Notes under the pieces: generated by a model
Seen by the model: the letters and a program-made list of their open reading frames with translations, nothing else
Told to the model about the DNA's origin: nothing
The model's database searches: none
Shown: one piece after another, positions 20,929-32,689 of the stretch
How the letters are laid out: the number at the start of each line of letters is the position of its first letter
Numbering within the stretch: position 1 is the stretch's first letter
Position numbers and translations under genes: made by a program
DNA from: Zanthoxylum bungeanum
Lineage: Eukaryota > Streptophyta > Magnoliopsida > Sapindales > Rutaceae
Length of the DNA: 64,000 bases
NCBI GenBank assembly: GCA_019454045.1
Contig: SKCR01037648.1
Location: forward strand, 25,340-89,339
Direction of reading: 5' to 3'

Positions 20929-23900
20929 TAATGTTGCAAGCATGAATTTGTAGGGCTTAAAATTTGGGTAAATGTTTGTTGAGCATGATTTGAATAAATT
21001 GTTTGTTGTTTGAGTATGCTTATAACATGTTTAATTCATTTTGGTTGGACTAATTTGATGAAAAATGATTTGGAATTATTTTCCCCAAACTTATTGCCTT
21101 GGCCGAATGTGTAATGGATTTTGAATCCTTGGAATTTTTTGATTTTGATTCATTGGATGAGTTAAAATCATGTAGGATGATGTTAATTTGAATCGAATTG
21201 GATTAGATTTTGAATTGAACATAAACCCTAAATCTAGATGTTGGCCGAATGGTGTGATGAAATTGATTGAAGCATGTTCTTGTGAAATTTGATGAATAAG
21301 AATGCTTACATGTATATAGAATGATGTTACATGGAATCAATTTATGAAAAATGCATTGGATGATTTTTCCCCAAAAATTCCACCTTGGCCGAATGAGTAA
21401 TGCCCTTTAATGTCTTGGTAATTTGATTTTGTGACATTGGATGTGTATAAAATCAAATCGGAGGTGATTTGATGTCGATTGTAGGTTCGATTGGATCGAA
21501 ACCAAATCGGACACAAAATCCCTCCTTGGCCGAGAGCATGAAAGCATGTAAATGGGTTTGATTTTTCATTATGTGTGTTTGACATGTGATAATGAATTGA
21601 ATATGATTAATAAGACTAATTTGGTGTTTTAAAAATGTTGATTTAGTTGATTAATCATATAATGCACTTTAGGTAATTAAATTGCGTAATTGGATTAGTG
21701 TAATTTAATTATTTAGGCTTAATTGGATTTGGGCTTGAATTGTTGTATTTGGGGCTATTGGGCTTGATTTATCAAGTTTGGTTTAGGCCAAGTGGATTGG
21801 ATCCAATTGGGCCCAAAACCTTAACCATAAAGCCCAATTGCGACTAATGAACCTTTAATGTTCAATTGGGCCTAATGGGCCAAGATTGATTTATGGGCTT
21901 ATGGGGTAAATCCCGGATTGGACTTTGGTTATCGGTTTGACCCGAGTTGACCAAAAGTCCACGCCTTAAGAAATCAATCAAAAGCCCATTGGACTTTAAT
22001 TGAATTGACGTTGGACGTTAATCGGTCTTTGAGACGCGTTACGATTAGATTTGGAATTTAAATCGTAAAAGGTTTATTAAATAAAAGTGTAATATTTAAT
22101 TTTGAATTGAATAGTGAATTAGTATTAAATACATGTTAAATTAGATTTAATAATGTAGTTTAATTTAATTCATGAATTCGTACTTTAGTACTTATTCGCA
22201 AAAACGAGTTTGACTCGAACAAAATCAAATCGTTGTTTGAACATTGGATGATCACTTAATTATCAGATTAATTAATTTGATTAGATTGATTGATAGCATG
22301 CTTATGTGTGTGAATACATGGTTGTGTTGAATGAATAATGTATATCGGATGGATATTAGTCGGGTGGGCAATTTTAGAAATTGTTGTAATAAATTCGATT
22401 TATTAAATTGGACCTGCGTGTCCAGCCTTATCACCTTCTTTCTCTTTGTATTCTCTTCTCACCTATTCCCCTCTATGTATATGAGGTTTCTTTAGAAGTG
22501 TAGTGTAACGGGTAGAATTGTACTAGTGCTAGCTTGAGTGAGAAAGGGAGAGATTTGATCTAGGATCAATGTGTTAAGTATCCATCCGCATATCATTATT
22601 ATTTTATTTCATACTCGCTTTATTATGTATTTAGAATGCATGTTTAAGGGTGTATGATGATGAGACCTTTATAAAGATAATTAAATTGGTAGCCAATTTG
22701 CACGCGAAAAACCCTCATTAAATATCATGCGTTTTTCCTTCCATTGAGTGATTCTTACTCAAGATCCGAGATTGGCAGGGGTTGTTGGCCAAAGTCAAGC
22801 CCTTGTCCATCAAAGATGTGTTTTAATCACGAGGCTTTGTTCTATATCGGTGTCGTGTCCAAGTTGTGGTTTGTTGGCCAAAGTCAAGACCACTTCTTGT
22901 CCATTGACATTGATTACGAATCCTCCATGGTCATGGGTCCGCCTTGACTGGGATCATCAGGTTTGTTGTGCCAAAGCCAAGGCCTAGTTGATTCAGAAAA
23001 AAGGTTAGGGTATATATATTGGATATATAGGCATATATGAGATATATGTTAGGACTTGGATGTCCACCTAACCGGATCTAGGAATTGGATGAGATCCAAT
23101 TGATCTTAGAGATCTACCTAGTTAATTATCATACAATTTGTTGGCCAAAGTCAAGATTGTGTGATATTTAACGGGATCCTAGCCCACTAGGAAACACGGT
23201 TTCCCGAGTACTCGACAGAGGGTTAGAGGCTCGACGAAAAATAGTGGGAGGCAAGTATTGAATTTGCAACATTCGTTCGAATACTCGCTAAACACGCTCA
23301 TTTATATTTTACTCGTCATATTAACAAAAGTATTAGTCGGACTAATATTTTATGTTGTTTTAATAAATATTATAGTTGGACTATATACAAACTCATTCAA
23401 TATATAGTTGATTTTGTAATTGGATTATAGTAATCAATATAATTGAATTAAATGATAGTTGATTTTATAATGGGATTATAGTAATCAATATTAAAATTGT
23501 AGTTGATTAAATAATTGGATTATTGTAATCATTATAATAAATAGTACCTTAATAATTTGATTAAATAGTTGGACTATTAAATCAAGTAAAAATTGAAAGG
23601 TTGAATATTTAATATATAATCATTGGATTAAATGTTTTAAATGATTTAATTTTCAATTGGGAATTTATAATAGGTTAATTTATTTGATAAAATAACTTAT
23701 TATTACTAAGCCCATATAATTAGCAAATAGTAGAGCATAAAGTCTTTGGAAGATTTATGTGATGATGACTTTAGTGCTTAATTGATATACTTATAATAAA
23801 TCTATCTTTAGATTTAAAAGTATTAAAATTGCAATTAATAATTCTAGGAGATTAATTGACTATTCTAGTGGAGAAAAGTCAAAATTTGCAATTGGGCATG

Positions 23901-24159
23901 TAGCACAAGGTGCACATCATTTCGATATTCTAAACCCAAGGCTTGCCCAAAGGTTTGTGAAATATTGAAAAGGTAATTGACATATCCCAAAGTGACTACC
24001 ATTTGGATATGGAAGACACGAAGGAATTAAAGAAAGGGCGAGGCTCTAACTTCAAAATATTTGTCAAAGTTATGTTCACTAGTAGTATTAAAATTGGATT
24101 TTAAATACTTAGTGTGGTACATAAAATATATGTATTAACGTTCAGAATCCGCTGTGAGC
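20929..24159 (+). other. Leader and gag-position region of copia B
   Basis: Same plan as A: AT-rich leader, loop-hairpin array (22779-23160), TGG hairpins (about 23330-23600), then about 550 bp before the decayed protease. No intact coding frame. Confidence 0.7.
22779..23160 (+). promoter_or_regulatory. Four constant-loop hairpins in the copia B leader
   Basis: Loop cores at 22787-22799, 22876-22888, 22970-22982 (degenerate) and 23143-23155. Arms as in A: AGGGG/CCCTT, GTGGT/ACCAC, then a partly decayed third unit, then ACAAT/ATTGT. Confidence 0.75.
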
Positions 24160-26985
24160 TGGATACTGGCTTCAGCCGAGATTTCTCTGCGAATTGGAAA
24201 CGGGACGAAATCGCTGTTTCGACCGCAGATACCTAAGTTTAGGAACTACCCTTTGGGTATGTACTTAAATTAGGAAATGTTATAATGTAACTAGTTTAAC
24301 TCTAGAGACATTATCTCTATATCAGTGTTTAATCCATTGCGGATAAAACCTTTATATTCTAGAACACTAAAGTGTTTCAATATATAAAGATGATACTGAG
24401 ATAAATACATTGGATGTAAATAACAGAATTTATATTTTGAATATAAATAAAATCTCAAACATATAAAATGATAAATAAATAGCTCAAATTGATTTGATCA
24501 ATGGAGACTTATTTGTGGCATTGTTGTCTGGGACACAATTAAACAAGACTCGTATATCCACACTGTTGAAGAGTGGGTACTAGGACTGATTTGACTATTC
24601 AAATAAGGTCTACGAATCTAGTTTATTAAACAAGACTCGTATATCCACACTTTTGTAGAGTGGGTACTAGGACTGATTTGACTATTCAAATAAGGTCTGC
24701 GAATCTAGTTTATTAGGTAAAATACCTAAAATGCTATTTACTTGGTAATAGTAAAAGGGCCACCGATCTGTTAGCCCTATTCATGGTGAAGTAAGTGGGC
24801 CCATATCTAGCTGGGCTAGATGTGAACATGAATATTTCGTGACCTTAACAGATGTGACATCACGTTGTGGTTATGTGTTTCTTTTGAAGAACACAGATCG
24901 GAAACTTTAGAGTTTCGACACGAAGTAGACAAACAGATCGGCTATAGTATTATTCCGCCACGGTGAAACCGTAATGGAAAATACTTAAGCAGTAAGTTTC
25001 ATACATAAATGAAAGAGTACGGTATTCTTTCGTATGAGGACTCCTCCCGAGACACGTTAGTTAAACGGTGTGTCCGAACCAAAAACCGAATTTTGTTGGA
25101 CATAATAAGGTTTATCACGAGTCGCTCTGAGCTACTATTTCCTTCAACAGGATATGTATTAACAGTGCAAAACTTATTTAGAATAAGGTTCCATATAAAT
25201 CTGTTTGACAGATATCATATAGGATATGAACAGGGAAGAAACGAGGTTTGTCATTCCTGATAATTTGGGTATGCGAGGCATAGCGTTTGGATGATACCAA
25301 ACTAAGGACCCAAATTGGATAAGTGCCAATATAAGTTATCCTAAGGGAAACCTTAAATATAGTACTTGTAAATCCCACATGAGAACAATATAATTGTTGC
25401 TCACCATGCGGTTTTCCTGAGAGGAATACCGATATGCAGTGGTCAGTGGGAGGATAGTGATACTCGATGAAAATCGGGGTAATACTGATCAAGGCACGAA
25501 GTCCTTAATGGAACACAAACAGTTCATCTATGATGAATCTATACCATTAATCTTCAAATACACAAGAAACTAGTAGATCGGATAGAGTCAGAAAACAACC
25601 TAGGGTATGGGTTTTTGATCTCACCCCATAAAGATGTCAATCTTATGGTGGTGTACCATCTGACTACGTTTAGAGGAAGTGATACGAGGTATCGACTCCA
25701 TGTTATGGCAAAGTGCCATGAGTCCGAAATGGATTCCATGTATAACAACTATGTTTGGATACTAGTTGTTGTACCACAAGGCGTTGTGCCTATGATACAT
25801 TAAAGGTCTTCAAGGAAGACATACATGGAAGGCAACATACCAACGTACAAAGCAGGGCTTTTGACGGAAAGGTAGCGTTATCAACATTATGTTAATAACG
25901 GTTCAACCTTTTTACCTGTTGCCATGATAAATCCATTTTGAAGATGCTTGTTGATAACTGTATATTTCATTGATGAAATATGTCAGTTACAAATCAAAAT
26001 CGCTTTCCTGAAAAGGAAACCTTTTGGAGGATGCTTACAACATCCTGACGATTTTGTATAACCGACAAACCAGGTTTGCGGGTTATTCGATCCATGTTTG
26101 GATTGATGCAAGCATAAGGTTCTTGGAACTGTTGTTTTGAAATAATCATAATGGTTTATGATTTGACTCAAAACGAAATAATTCTTGTGTATATAAGGAG
26201 GTTAGTGGGAGAGCGCACTGACAGTGAAATTCCCATAAAACAATTGGTGAAAGCTTGGTTTTCATAAATATTCTTTCATAGAAATTCTCTGTAGAATTCT
26301 GGGGAGTAACAACCTTTATTCAAGGAATAAAGATCTACTGGGATAGATTTGGAGTTGTTAACACTCTCTGGGAAATTGTACATTTAAAATGTACTTGTAT
26401 TGGTGTCTCATACGCTTCGAGCATATGGAGTCACAATCGGGTCAATCCAAGTGACAGTCACTGGATTGAAGATTAAAGAACATCTGTTAGTATCTGAGAG
26501 AACTAAAGATGTTGTCTTAAACTATGGAGATGGAGAACTTGAAGTGACTGGGATCACTGCTGCAAGTTTCCAAACCGGTAAATACTACTGCGGTACTATA
26601 AAGTTTGAACACCGGGACAGTGAGCTGGAAATCTTCCTAGCAAGATAACTGTAGCCGAATAAACAACAAATGCGGATCATTGCTGCAGCTGCAGCAATAG
26701 AAGACCATCTGGGTCGAAAATAAATCTGATAAGATTAGATAAAGTTCTGTTAGCAGCTGAGCTAGGCGTCAGCATAGGCTAAGGAATTAAAGGTCTCATC
26801 GACGATCCAGATATATACTTCTGTATCATCTGATTCGTTCGGATCATACATCGTGGCGATGTGATGATCGTGTAAATCGCGTCAGACGATATTAAGCAAA
26901 TCCGCTGACGAAAACCTTTCCTCAGCAATTTGAGCGAATTGTACATAGTTCGAGTGTAGGACACTTGAGTGACTCGCTACGTGCC
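24160..26985 (+). pseudogene. Fossil copia pol of B
   Basis: Collinear with A and with AU pol. Recognisable: integrase start near 24775-24860 (GPISSWARCEHEYF-like against GPMSSQARGG in AU), integrase tail 25080-25480, RT remnants 25700-26340, and an RNase H start in an 82-codon ORF at 26400-26648 (GDGELEVTGITAASFQT). It shares with A the substitutions and indels that separate both from AU. Confidence 0.85.
24541..24714 (+). repeat. 87-bp tandem duplication within the fossil pol of B
   Basis: Units 24541-24627 and 24628-24714 differ at only a few positions. A and C have one unit (A about 7652-7737). It lies in the former integrase zinc-finger region. Confidence 0.85.
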
Positions 26986-26996
26986 AAGTGGGAGAT

Positions 26997-29035
26997 TGTT
27001 GGATAATATGACCCATAGCGTCACTATTGCACAGATCATTGTGTTGTTGTAGCAAATTAACTATGTAATAAGGAAATTGCACTCTCATCGTTTGTGATTA
27101 GATCACCATAGATATATAAATGAAGAGAGGTCCCTATGATTAGTTCCTGGACTGAGAATGATATGAGACAGTATCAGTCCCCAAAGGTTTAATCATTAAA
27201 TATCCCTAGTCGTAGTATTATCGAGACTGGACATCGATAATGCGGAATAGACTAGTATTGCACTTGTGCGCGTTGTGAGGGCACAACGGCATAGTTCTCA
27301 TATATATAAGTATTGGATACTTGTGCAAGTGCGATAGGAGGTCGTGTTTCAACGATGGTACGGGAAACAGCTTCGCTCTGGATAGACCCTTCGGAATCCC
27401 ATTGGTATTATGACTAGGTGTCTATGGGAGGCCGAAATCAAGGTAGGTGTGTATAGTCTTAACCTGAGACTTGCATCGCTAATACTTACGACAATCGGTA
27501 AACTTTGGTTTTGGTGGTTGGGGATCTTAACTGGTTCTGTGTTCACCTCTTCTGGGTTTATCAGAGAATCGTAGTGTATTGGATGTGATGTCAAGACGGA
27601 AGTGTCACTCCAGTCGTAATGGAGATGATGTCACGCAGGATACGGTATTAGTGCTCTTAAAGTGATGCGCATCCAATCGTGATATTATGACCAGGTCATG
27701 AATATCCGATTATAGAGACTATTACCAGACATCCGATATGTGTTTCGGACGGGGCAGACACTTATCCAGCCCCAGCCCTAGCACGTGATTATCCGATACT
27801 GGGCCGATATACACAATACAATTGTATACTACGCTTGATACAGATCTAGATATTCTTTGATGAATATGTCCGGAGAACTTGGGAAGACTTGGTGCTTTGC
27901 TAGGAGTCGACCTTGTCTCGTAAATCGGTAGAACGTAGTACTTGGTACGTACGTGATTCGGATACTCCGACGACCGTATTTACTGCCAACTTATCCGGGG
28001 ATCTCATGGGTCGCTTCCCGATAATCCACCGATGACGCACAACTTGCACTCTTGAATAATCTGGGATTATAATAGAAGAGAGAGAAAATTAATCTAGGAT
28101 TAATAACGGAGATGTTTTATCCGGGATAAAATATCGTCTAGAGAGAGAGAGTGATTAATTCGGAATTAATCGATGTATTAGACGAAATTAGATTTCGACG
28201 CGGAATTAAAATTAGATTTTAATTCGGGCAAACGAGTTAATTAAGAATTAATTCGTTAGCGACGTAAATAATAATTTCGCCGGGGGCGATTATTTATTTA
28301 AATTCGATTGAATTAACGTCGCGACGTAAGCTCGGTATTTCGGAAATATCGAACGAACCCGAACGCGTGAGTGCACGTGGGCCCACTTTCATTTGGGAAC
28401 ATGTGGGGCCCACATGACACATGTCATTCTAATGCTTTGCATGTAGATTGTGTACATTGTACTCAATGTCATTGCATGTAGATTGTGTACAATGCACTCA
28501 ATGTTATTGCATGGAAATTGAGTGTTTTATACTCTAAGCCATTGCATGTTATGTGTCATAATTTTATTATTAATTTAATAAATTATGGCATAAATATAAA
28601 TTGATTTTTGGTAATAATTTTAATTAACATAACACAACTTCTTCTCTCTCAAATTCTCTCATCTCTCTCACGCCCAAGTGTGGCTTTTCTTCACTGGTTT
28701 TGAACCAGTTTGGCGTGAGCTAAAGGGAAGCAAGAGTGTTTCTCATGGTGAGAAATCAAGTGCTAGCACACTTACAAGTCTTGCGAAGGTGGTAGGGAGG
28801 TTCGACCATGAGACGGGATCCATCCGACGAAGCTAGGAGCTCCGTTTTTCACTAAATTTTCTGTTTTTGTAGGCAGTGGACTGCATGCAGTAAGCTTACA
28901 TGGCAGTGCGTTTTTGGGTTCATTTGTCTTCAAATCGACTCTACCGATCAATGTGAGTATTCCGCTACCTCCGTTGATGTGTTCACACATAATTTCATGT
29001 CTTGTTTGATCTTGGGACCTTAGAATAAACTAACA
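26997..29035 (+). repeat. 3' LTR of copia B
   Basis: 2039 bp, about 99% like 18878-20914 by eye. It carries a 4-bp duplication (GAAC near 28350) and several one-base length differences in homopolymers. Confidence 0.92.
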
Positions 29036-29535
29036 CAGACAACTTATAAAACACCCATTGGTATGTCCCCATATAGAATGGTTTTTGGGAAAGTGTTCCA
29101 TCTGCCGGTTGAGCTTGAACACAAGGCGTATTGGGCACTGAAGAAGTTGAATCTTGATCCACAAGTTGCAGGAGAGAAACGACTTCACCAACTCAACGAA
29201 TTGGAGGAATTTCGCCTACAGGCTTATGAGAATGCAAGATTATACAAAGAAAAGACCAATAAATGGCATGATAAAAAAAATAGTATGTAGACAACTTGAA
29301 CCAAGGTAGCAGGTGTTGTTATACAATTCAAGGTTAAAACTATTCCCTGGAAAGTTGAAATCAAGGTGGTCAGGTCCATTTGTGATCACTCAAGTTTTAC
29401 CATATGGAGTTGTTGAGTTACTTGATCCCAACACCAACGAAACATTCAAAGTTAATAGCCAGCGTGTCAAGCACTACTAGGGAGAATCATTTGAGCGACA
29501 AAAAGAAAGTGTCACACTTTCAGGTCCAGCCTAAC
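29036..29535 (+). pseudogene. Integrase C-terminal part of G2
   Basis: Continues from 18877 after copia [31 protein letters not shown] (29040-29150), then [22 protein letters not shown], then, after a frameshift and stop near 29280-29290, KSRWSGPFVIT, FKVNSQRVKHY and KESVTLSG (to about 29525). It is the DNA-binding tail of a plant Athila-type integrase, parallel to 12230-11872 in G1. TAG replaces the usual Trp codon in the HYWGE motif. Confidence 0.85.
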
Positions 29536-29672
29536 GTTCAGGCAGTCATGTCTAGCTGACGACTTTAAACTTAGCGCTAGCAGGGAGGCAACCCATGCAA
29601 TTTGTGTATTTATCGTGATCTGATGTGTTTTATTTTTGTGTGTTTAATTTTTGCATGTAAAGTTATTTCACG
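29536..29672 (+). other. Spacer between integrase and ORF2 in G2
   Basis: 137 bp with no ORF. It includes 'gcgctagcagggaggcaaccc', conserved in G1 at about 11812-11840. Confidence 0.5.
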
Positions 29673-30137
29673 ATGGAAGATGTTCTCGTAAATCTTCACA
29701 AGCAATTTCCTTCTCTCCCTCAAAATTCTCTGATGAAAGTCTACAAAGCTAGCTTGGAACGAATGAGACTACTGATGATAAAAGGTATTCCTACTGACAT
29801 TCATTGGATTATTGAAGCACGGGTCTGATTGGCAGGTGAGTCTTCTGACTCTTTTATTTCACATTTATTTGGTTTAGGAAGAAGCACATATGCTAAAAAT
29901 AGAAGAGCTAAAAGAATGGGTGTATGCTATAAATGTGCTCGTGTGTTTTGTAATACTCGTTGTCATTCTTTAGGAATGGTATCTAATAACTATGAAGATA
30001 AGATAAATTTCATTAGGGATGGCTTCAGTAAGAAGTCTTTGGATGACATATCTAAGACTCTTGAGACGCATCCCAGTGGAAACGTGTATCACGAAATTCT
30101 CTTGTTATATACACAATTCCGAAAAGAAAGACAATAG
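29673..30137 (+). pseudogene. ORF2: Cys/Arg-rich protein of G2, one internal TGA
   Basis: ATG 29673. 51 codons (MEDVLVNLHKQF...IIEARV), an in-frame TGA (29826-29828), then 102 more codons in the same frame to 30137. The second part has GRSTYAKNRRAKRMG, a basic stretch, then CX2CX4CX3C, then FIRDG, SLDDI and LETHPSG. It does not look like env, gag or pol. The plan of a basic arm, a zinc-finger-like Cys group and a following FI-x-x-G resembles the small Cys-rich nucleic-acid-binding proteins of plant flexuous RNA viruses (carlavirus type). That is a motif-level impression, not an established match. The TGA is shared with G1. Position: between integrase and the LOG-like gene. Function unproven. 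Confidence 0.5.
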
Positions 30138-30410
30138 TTAAGTCTCAGGAATCTGACTCTAAAAGACCATATTTGCCAATTTATAAGAAAATTGGATGGG
30201 AAGCTTGTCCCTGACGCATAGACGTTAATCAAGCATTTACTTTATTGTAAATATTATTTGTATTTATCTAATAATTGTGATTTTTGTTGTTGTTTTCTTT
30301 TATTTTCTCTCAAAGGATCCAGATCTTTTTGACCTTTCATCGATTTACTGTTTTACTACTAATCGTTCTTTGGAAGATACTAGTGCTATTATTACTCACC
30401 CCTTTTTCAG
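29836..30410 (+). other. Possible intron between ORF2 and the LOG-like gene (G2)
   Basis: Donor CAG/GTGAGT at 29835-29841 and acceptor CCTTTTTCAG ending at 30410. Both recur at matching places in G1 (571 nt there, 575 nt here). Splicing would remove most of ORF2 and deliver the LOG ATG (30480) near the 5' end of the next exon. Sequence inference only. Confidence 0.35.
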
Positions 30411-30479
30411 TTGTTATAAATTCAACTCATCATTGCACTTTTGAAGGCATCCAGATTTGAGAAAAGAAACATACATAAA
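30138..30479 (+). other. Spacer between ORF2 and the LOG-like gene
   Basis: AT-rich, with no ORF of note. It holds the acceptor-like CCTTTTTCAG at 30401-30410. Equivalent to 923-1235 in G1. Confidence 0.5.
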
Positions 30480-31132
30480 ATGGAAGCCACTTCAAGAAGA
30501 CGAGTTGTAAATATCTGTGTCTTTTATGGTACTAGTGTTGGTACTAAGCCACAATACGTAGCGGCAGCACATGAATTGGGTCGAGTCATAGCTGAAAAGA
30601 ATATGCACCTAGTATATGGCGGTGGAAATCTTGGACTAAGGGGGATCGTTTCAAAGGTCGTACAAGAAGGAGGTAGTCAAGTCTTGGGAATCATCCCAAA
30701 ACCCTTGGTGGAGGCGAATCTGATAGGATCATCAAACAGAGAGGAACAAATTGTGTCAGGTATGTCTGAACGACTGGTAGAAATGATTAACCGTGCTGAT
30801 GCTTTTATTGCTTTGCCAAGTGGCTTGGGTACAATGGAGGAAATTTTTACAGTACTATCTTGGGAAAACTTGAACATACACCAGAAACCAATTGGACTGT
30901 TTAACGCTGATGGATTCTATGATTTTCTTTGTGTATTTCTTGATGATGCCCGAAGAAATGGGTTCGAGTCAAACCTTTAAAAGAACTCATCTTCACTGCC
31001 AGAACTGCCCATGATTTAATTGACCAAATCTTAGCCTTTGAACCACAAATTGACCCTATCCTTTCCAAGATAAACTGGTCCGATAATGATCGTGGTAAAA
31101 AGCGTCAGATGAATCTGGTTGTTAACGTATAA
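30480..31132 (+). pseudogene. LOG-like: Captured LOG-type cytokinin riboside 5'-monophosphate phosphoribohydrolase in G2
   Basis: ATG 30480 chosen because it matches the start in G1; an in-frame ATG at 30441 would add 13 residues. The main frame is open for 166 codons to 30977: VNICVFYG, YGGGNLGLRG (nucleotide binding), VLGIIPKPL, ADAFIALPSGLGTMEE, KPIGLFNADGFYDF. The hallmark PGGxGTxxE motif reads PSG here, replacing a Gly that is normally invariant at the active site. A one-base loss after GFES shifts the frame; the remaining about 50 codons, to TAA at 31130-31132, are readable in another frame. It has no introns. Full-length LOGs are about 210-240 residues. Reaction in the family: cytokinin nucleotide to free base plus ribose 5-phosphate. 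This copy is unlikely to be active. Confidence 0.88.
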
Positions 31133-32461
31133 TTTTAATATAGAATTTCTACTAACCAGGTACTATCTTATAAACTCATCTTCTACCTTTTAAGACATTG
31201 GGGACAATATCTCATTTAGGTTTGGGGCTGGGGAATAGTTTTGGTATTTGTTTTTTATGTTGTTTTTATTTTTAGTAAAAAATAGTTGTAGTATTTTGTT
31301 TTGTTTTTATTTTTAGTCAAAAATTTTCGAAAAATAAAAAAAAAATTGAAAAATTTAACAAAAAATCAAAAAAAATTATTTTGTGTTTTTAATTTGATTA
31401 ATCTGATTAATCAGGTGAAATTGGTATGAGATTGTTGTGTAAGGAATTTCCACTCCTGAGACATATCTCAACCTATTTCGGAACAAGTTAATTTTTGTTT
31501 ATTTCATTTTGAATTATTTAATTTGTGAATTCTCCATAATACTAATTAAAATGAATCTTCATATGCTCAGTTGACAGATATTATCAACATACATGGTAAC
31601 ATACGGACATGAGTTGTAATTGACAAGTTTTTAATATTCAAAGCTCTAGTCTAATTGGAGGAATCATCTAAAAAATGATGGGATAAAAAAAAAACATCTG
31701 AGATCCGAGTTATTAAGTCCGTATGGGTGTTTTTAACACCTAATGCCCTAAAACCAACTGGTTTGGGAGCCACTGGCCCAAAGCTCGCTACATAGATCAA
31801 GGAATATATATATATATCTGAAGTCTAAGTAATCAAGTCCGTAGGGGTGTCTTAACACCTAGTGCCCTAAAGCAAACTGGTTTGGGAGTCACTGGCCTAA
31901 AGCTCGCTACATGGATGGAAGATATTGTATATATAAAAAAAATCAGAAAAATATTCAATTGTTTAAAAAAGATGTGAATTCTGATATAACTTTAAGACTC
32001 AAATATTACCTTCTTTTCAACTACATTTGTGACTATTGTAGGCAAAAATGAGTTGATTAATATTTTGTTCGCTGTGTGTATGGAGAATGGTAAACATAAT
32101 CGGAGAATTTACTTATTCAGTAATTTAGAAAGAAAGAAAACAACTTTAAACTTGGATAAGAAGTTTCATCTGATTAGTCACTAACTTCTTTATTCTCTTT
32201 TCTCTTGTCTTTTTGTTTTTATGTACATCAGTTTTACTATCTTTTTACTTTTGTAAAACATTTGTGGGTATCGTTGCTGTAAGCCCTCACGAGACTACAA
32301 CTTGTCGACTAGGGACAGCTAGGGGTTTAAAGACTTGTTGCATATGCTAAATGCAACTGTGATCCCTACGAAAGTGGCTTAGTTAAATTTTATTTTAAAG
32401 ATGTTTATGTTATTTTATGTTGTTTTGCTCGAGGACTAACAAAATGTTAGGTTTGAGGGTG
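31133..32461 (+). other. Noncoding stretch between the LOG-like gene and the 3' LTR of G2
   Basis: T-rich then A-rich DNA (31250-31390), a 120-bp-period duplication (31696-31922), and a purine-rich GGTTTGAGGGTG (32450-32461) that is the likely polypurine tract. No ORF of note. Confidence 0.6.
31696..31922 (+). repeat. Two diverged 105-bp repeats, period 120 bp, upstream of the G2 3' LTR
   Basis: Units begin ATCTGA at 31696 and 31816. Each has an internal GGTGT...ACACC hairpin, then CTGGTTTGGGAG, then AAAGCTCGCTACAT. Units differ at roughly one base in eight. They are separated by a TA run. Confidence 0.8.
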
Positions 32462-32689
32462 TGATAAGTGGTAAATGTATCATTATTTCCCACTCATTTG
32501 ACCTAATATTTTGTATAGTTTCTTATGTTTTGTGAATATTTTGATGTGTTTTGTGTTTCTTTGTAGATAAATAAAGTTTCAGGACTCTCTGGAGGTGATT
32601 TCTTGGTCAAAACAATGAAAAACGGACAAAAGGGCAAAATCATCTTTTGGCGCGTCGCGACCGTTAACGTTTTCCGGACCTCTGCTAAT

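Larger units (their letters stand above)
18878..29035 (+). mobile_element. Copia B: gag-less LTR retrotransposon with fossil pol, complete
   Basis: 10.16 kb. LTRs 18878-20914 and 26997-29035, TSD CAGAC. Primer site 20916-20928, polypurine tract 26986-26996, four-unit loop hairpin array 22779-23160, decayed pol 24160-26985. The LTRs differ at only about 20 positions by eye, roughly half of them one-base indels. The interior parallels A throughout; the LTR belongs to a second subtype shared with the solo LTR and, more distantly, AU. Confidence 0.93.
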
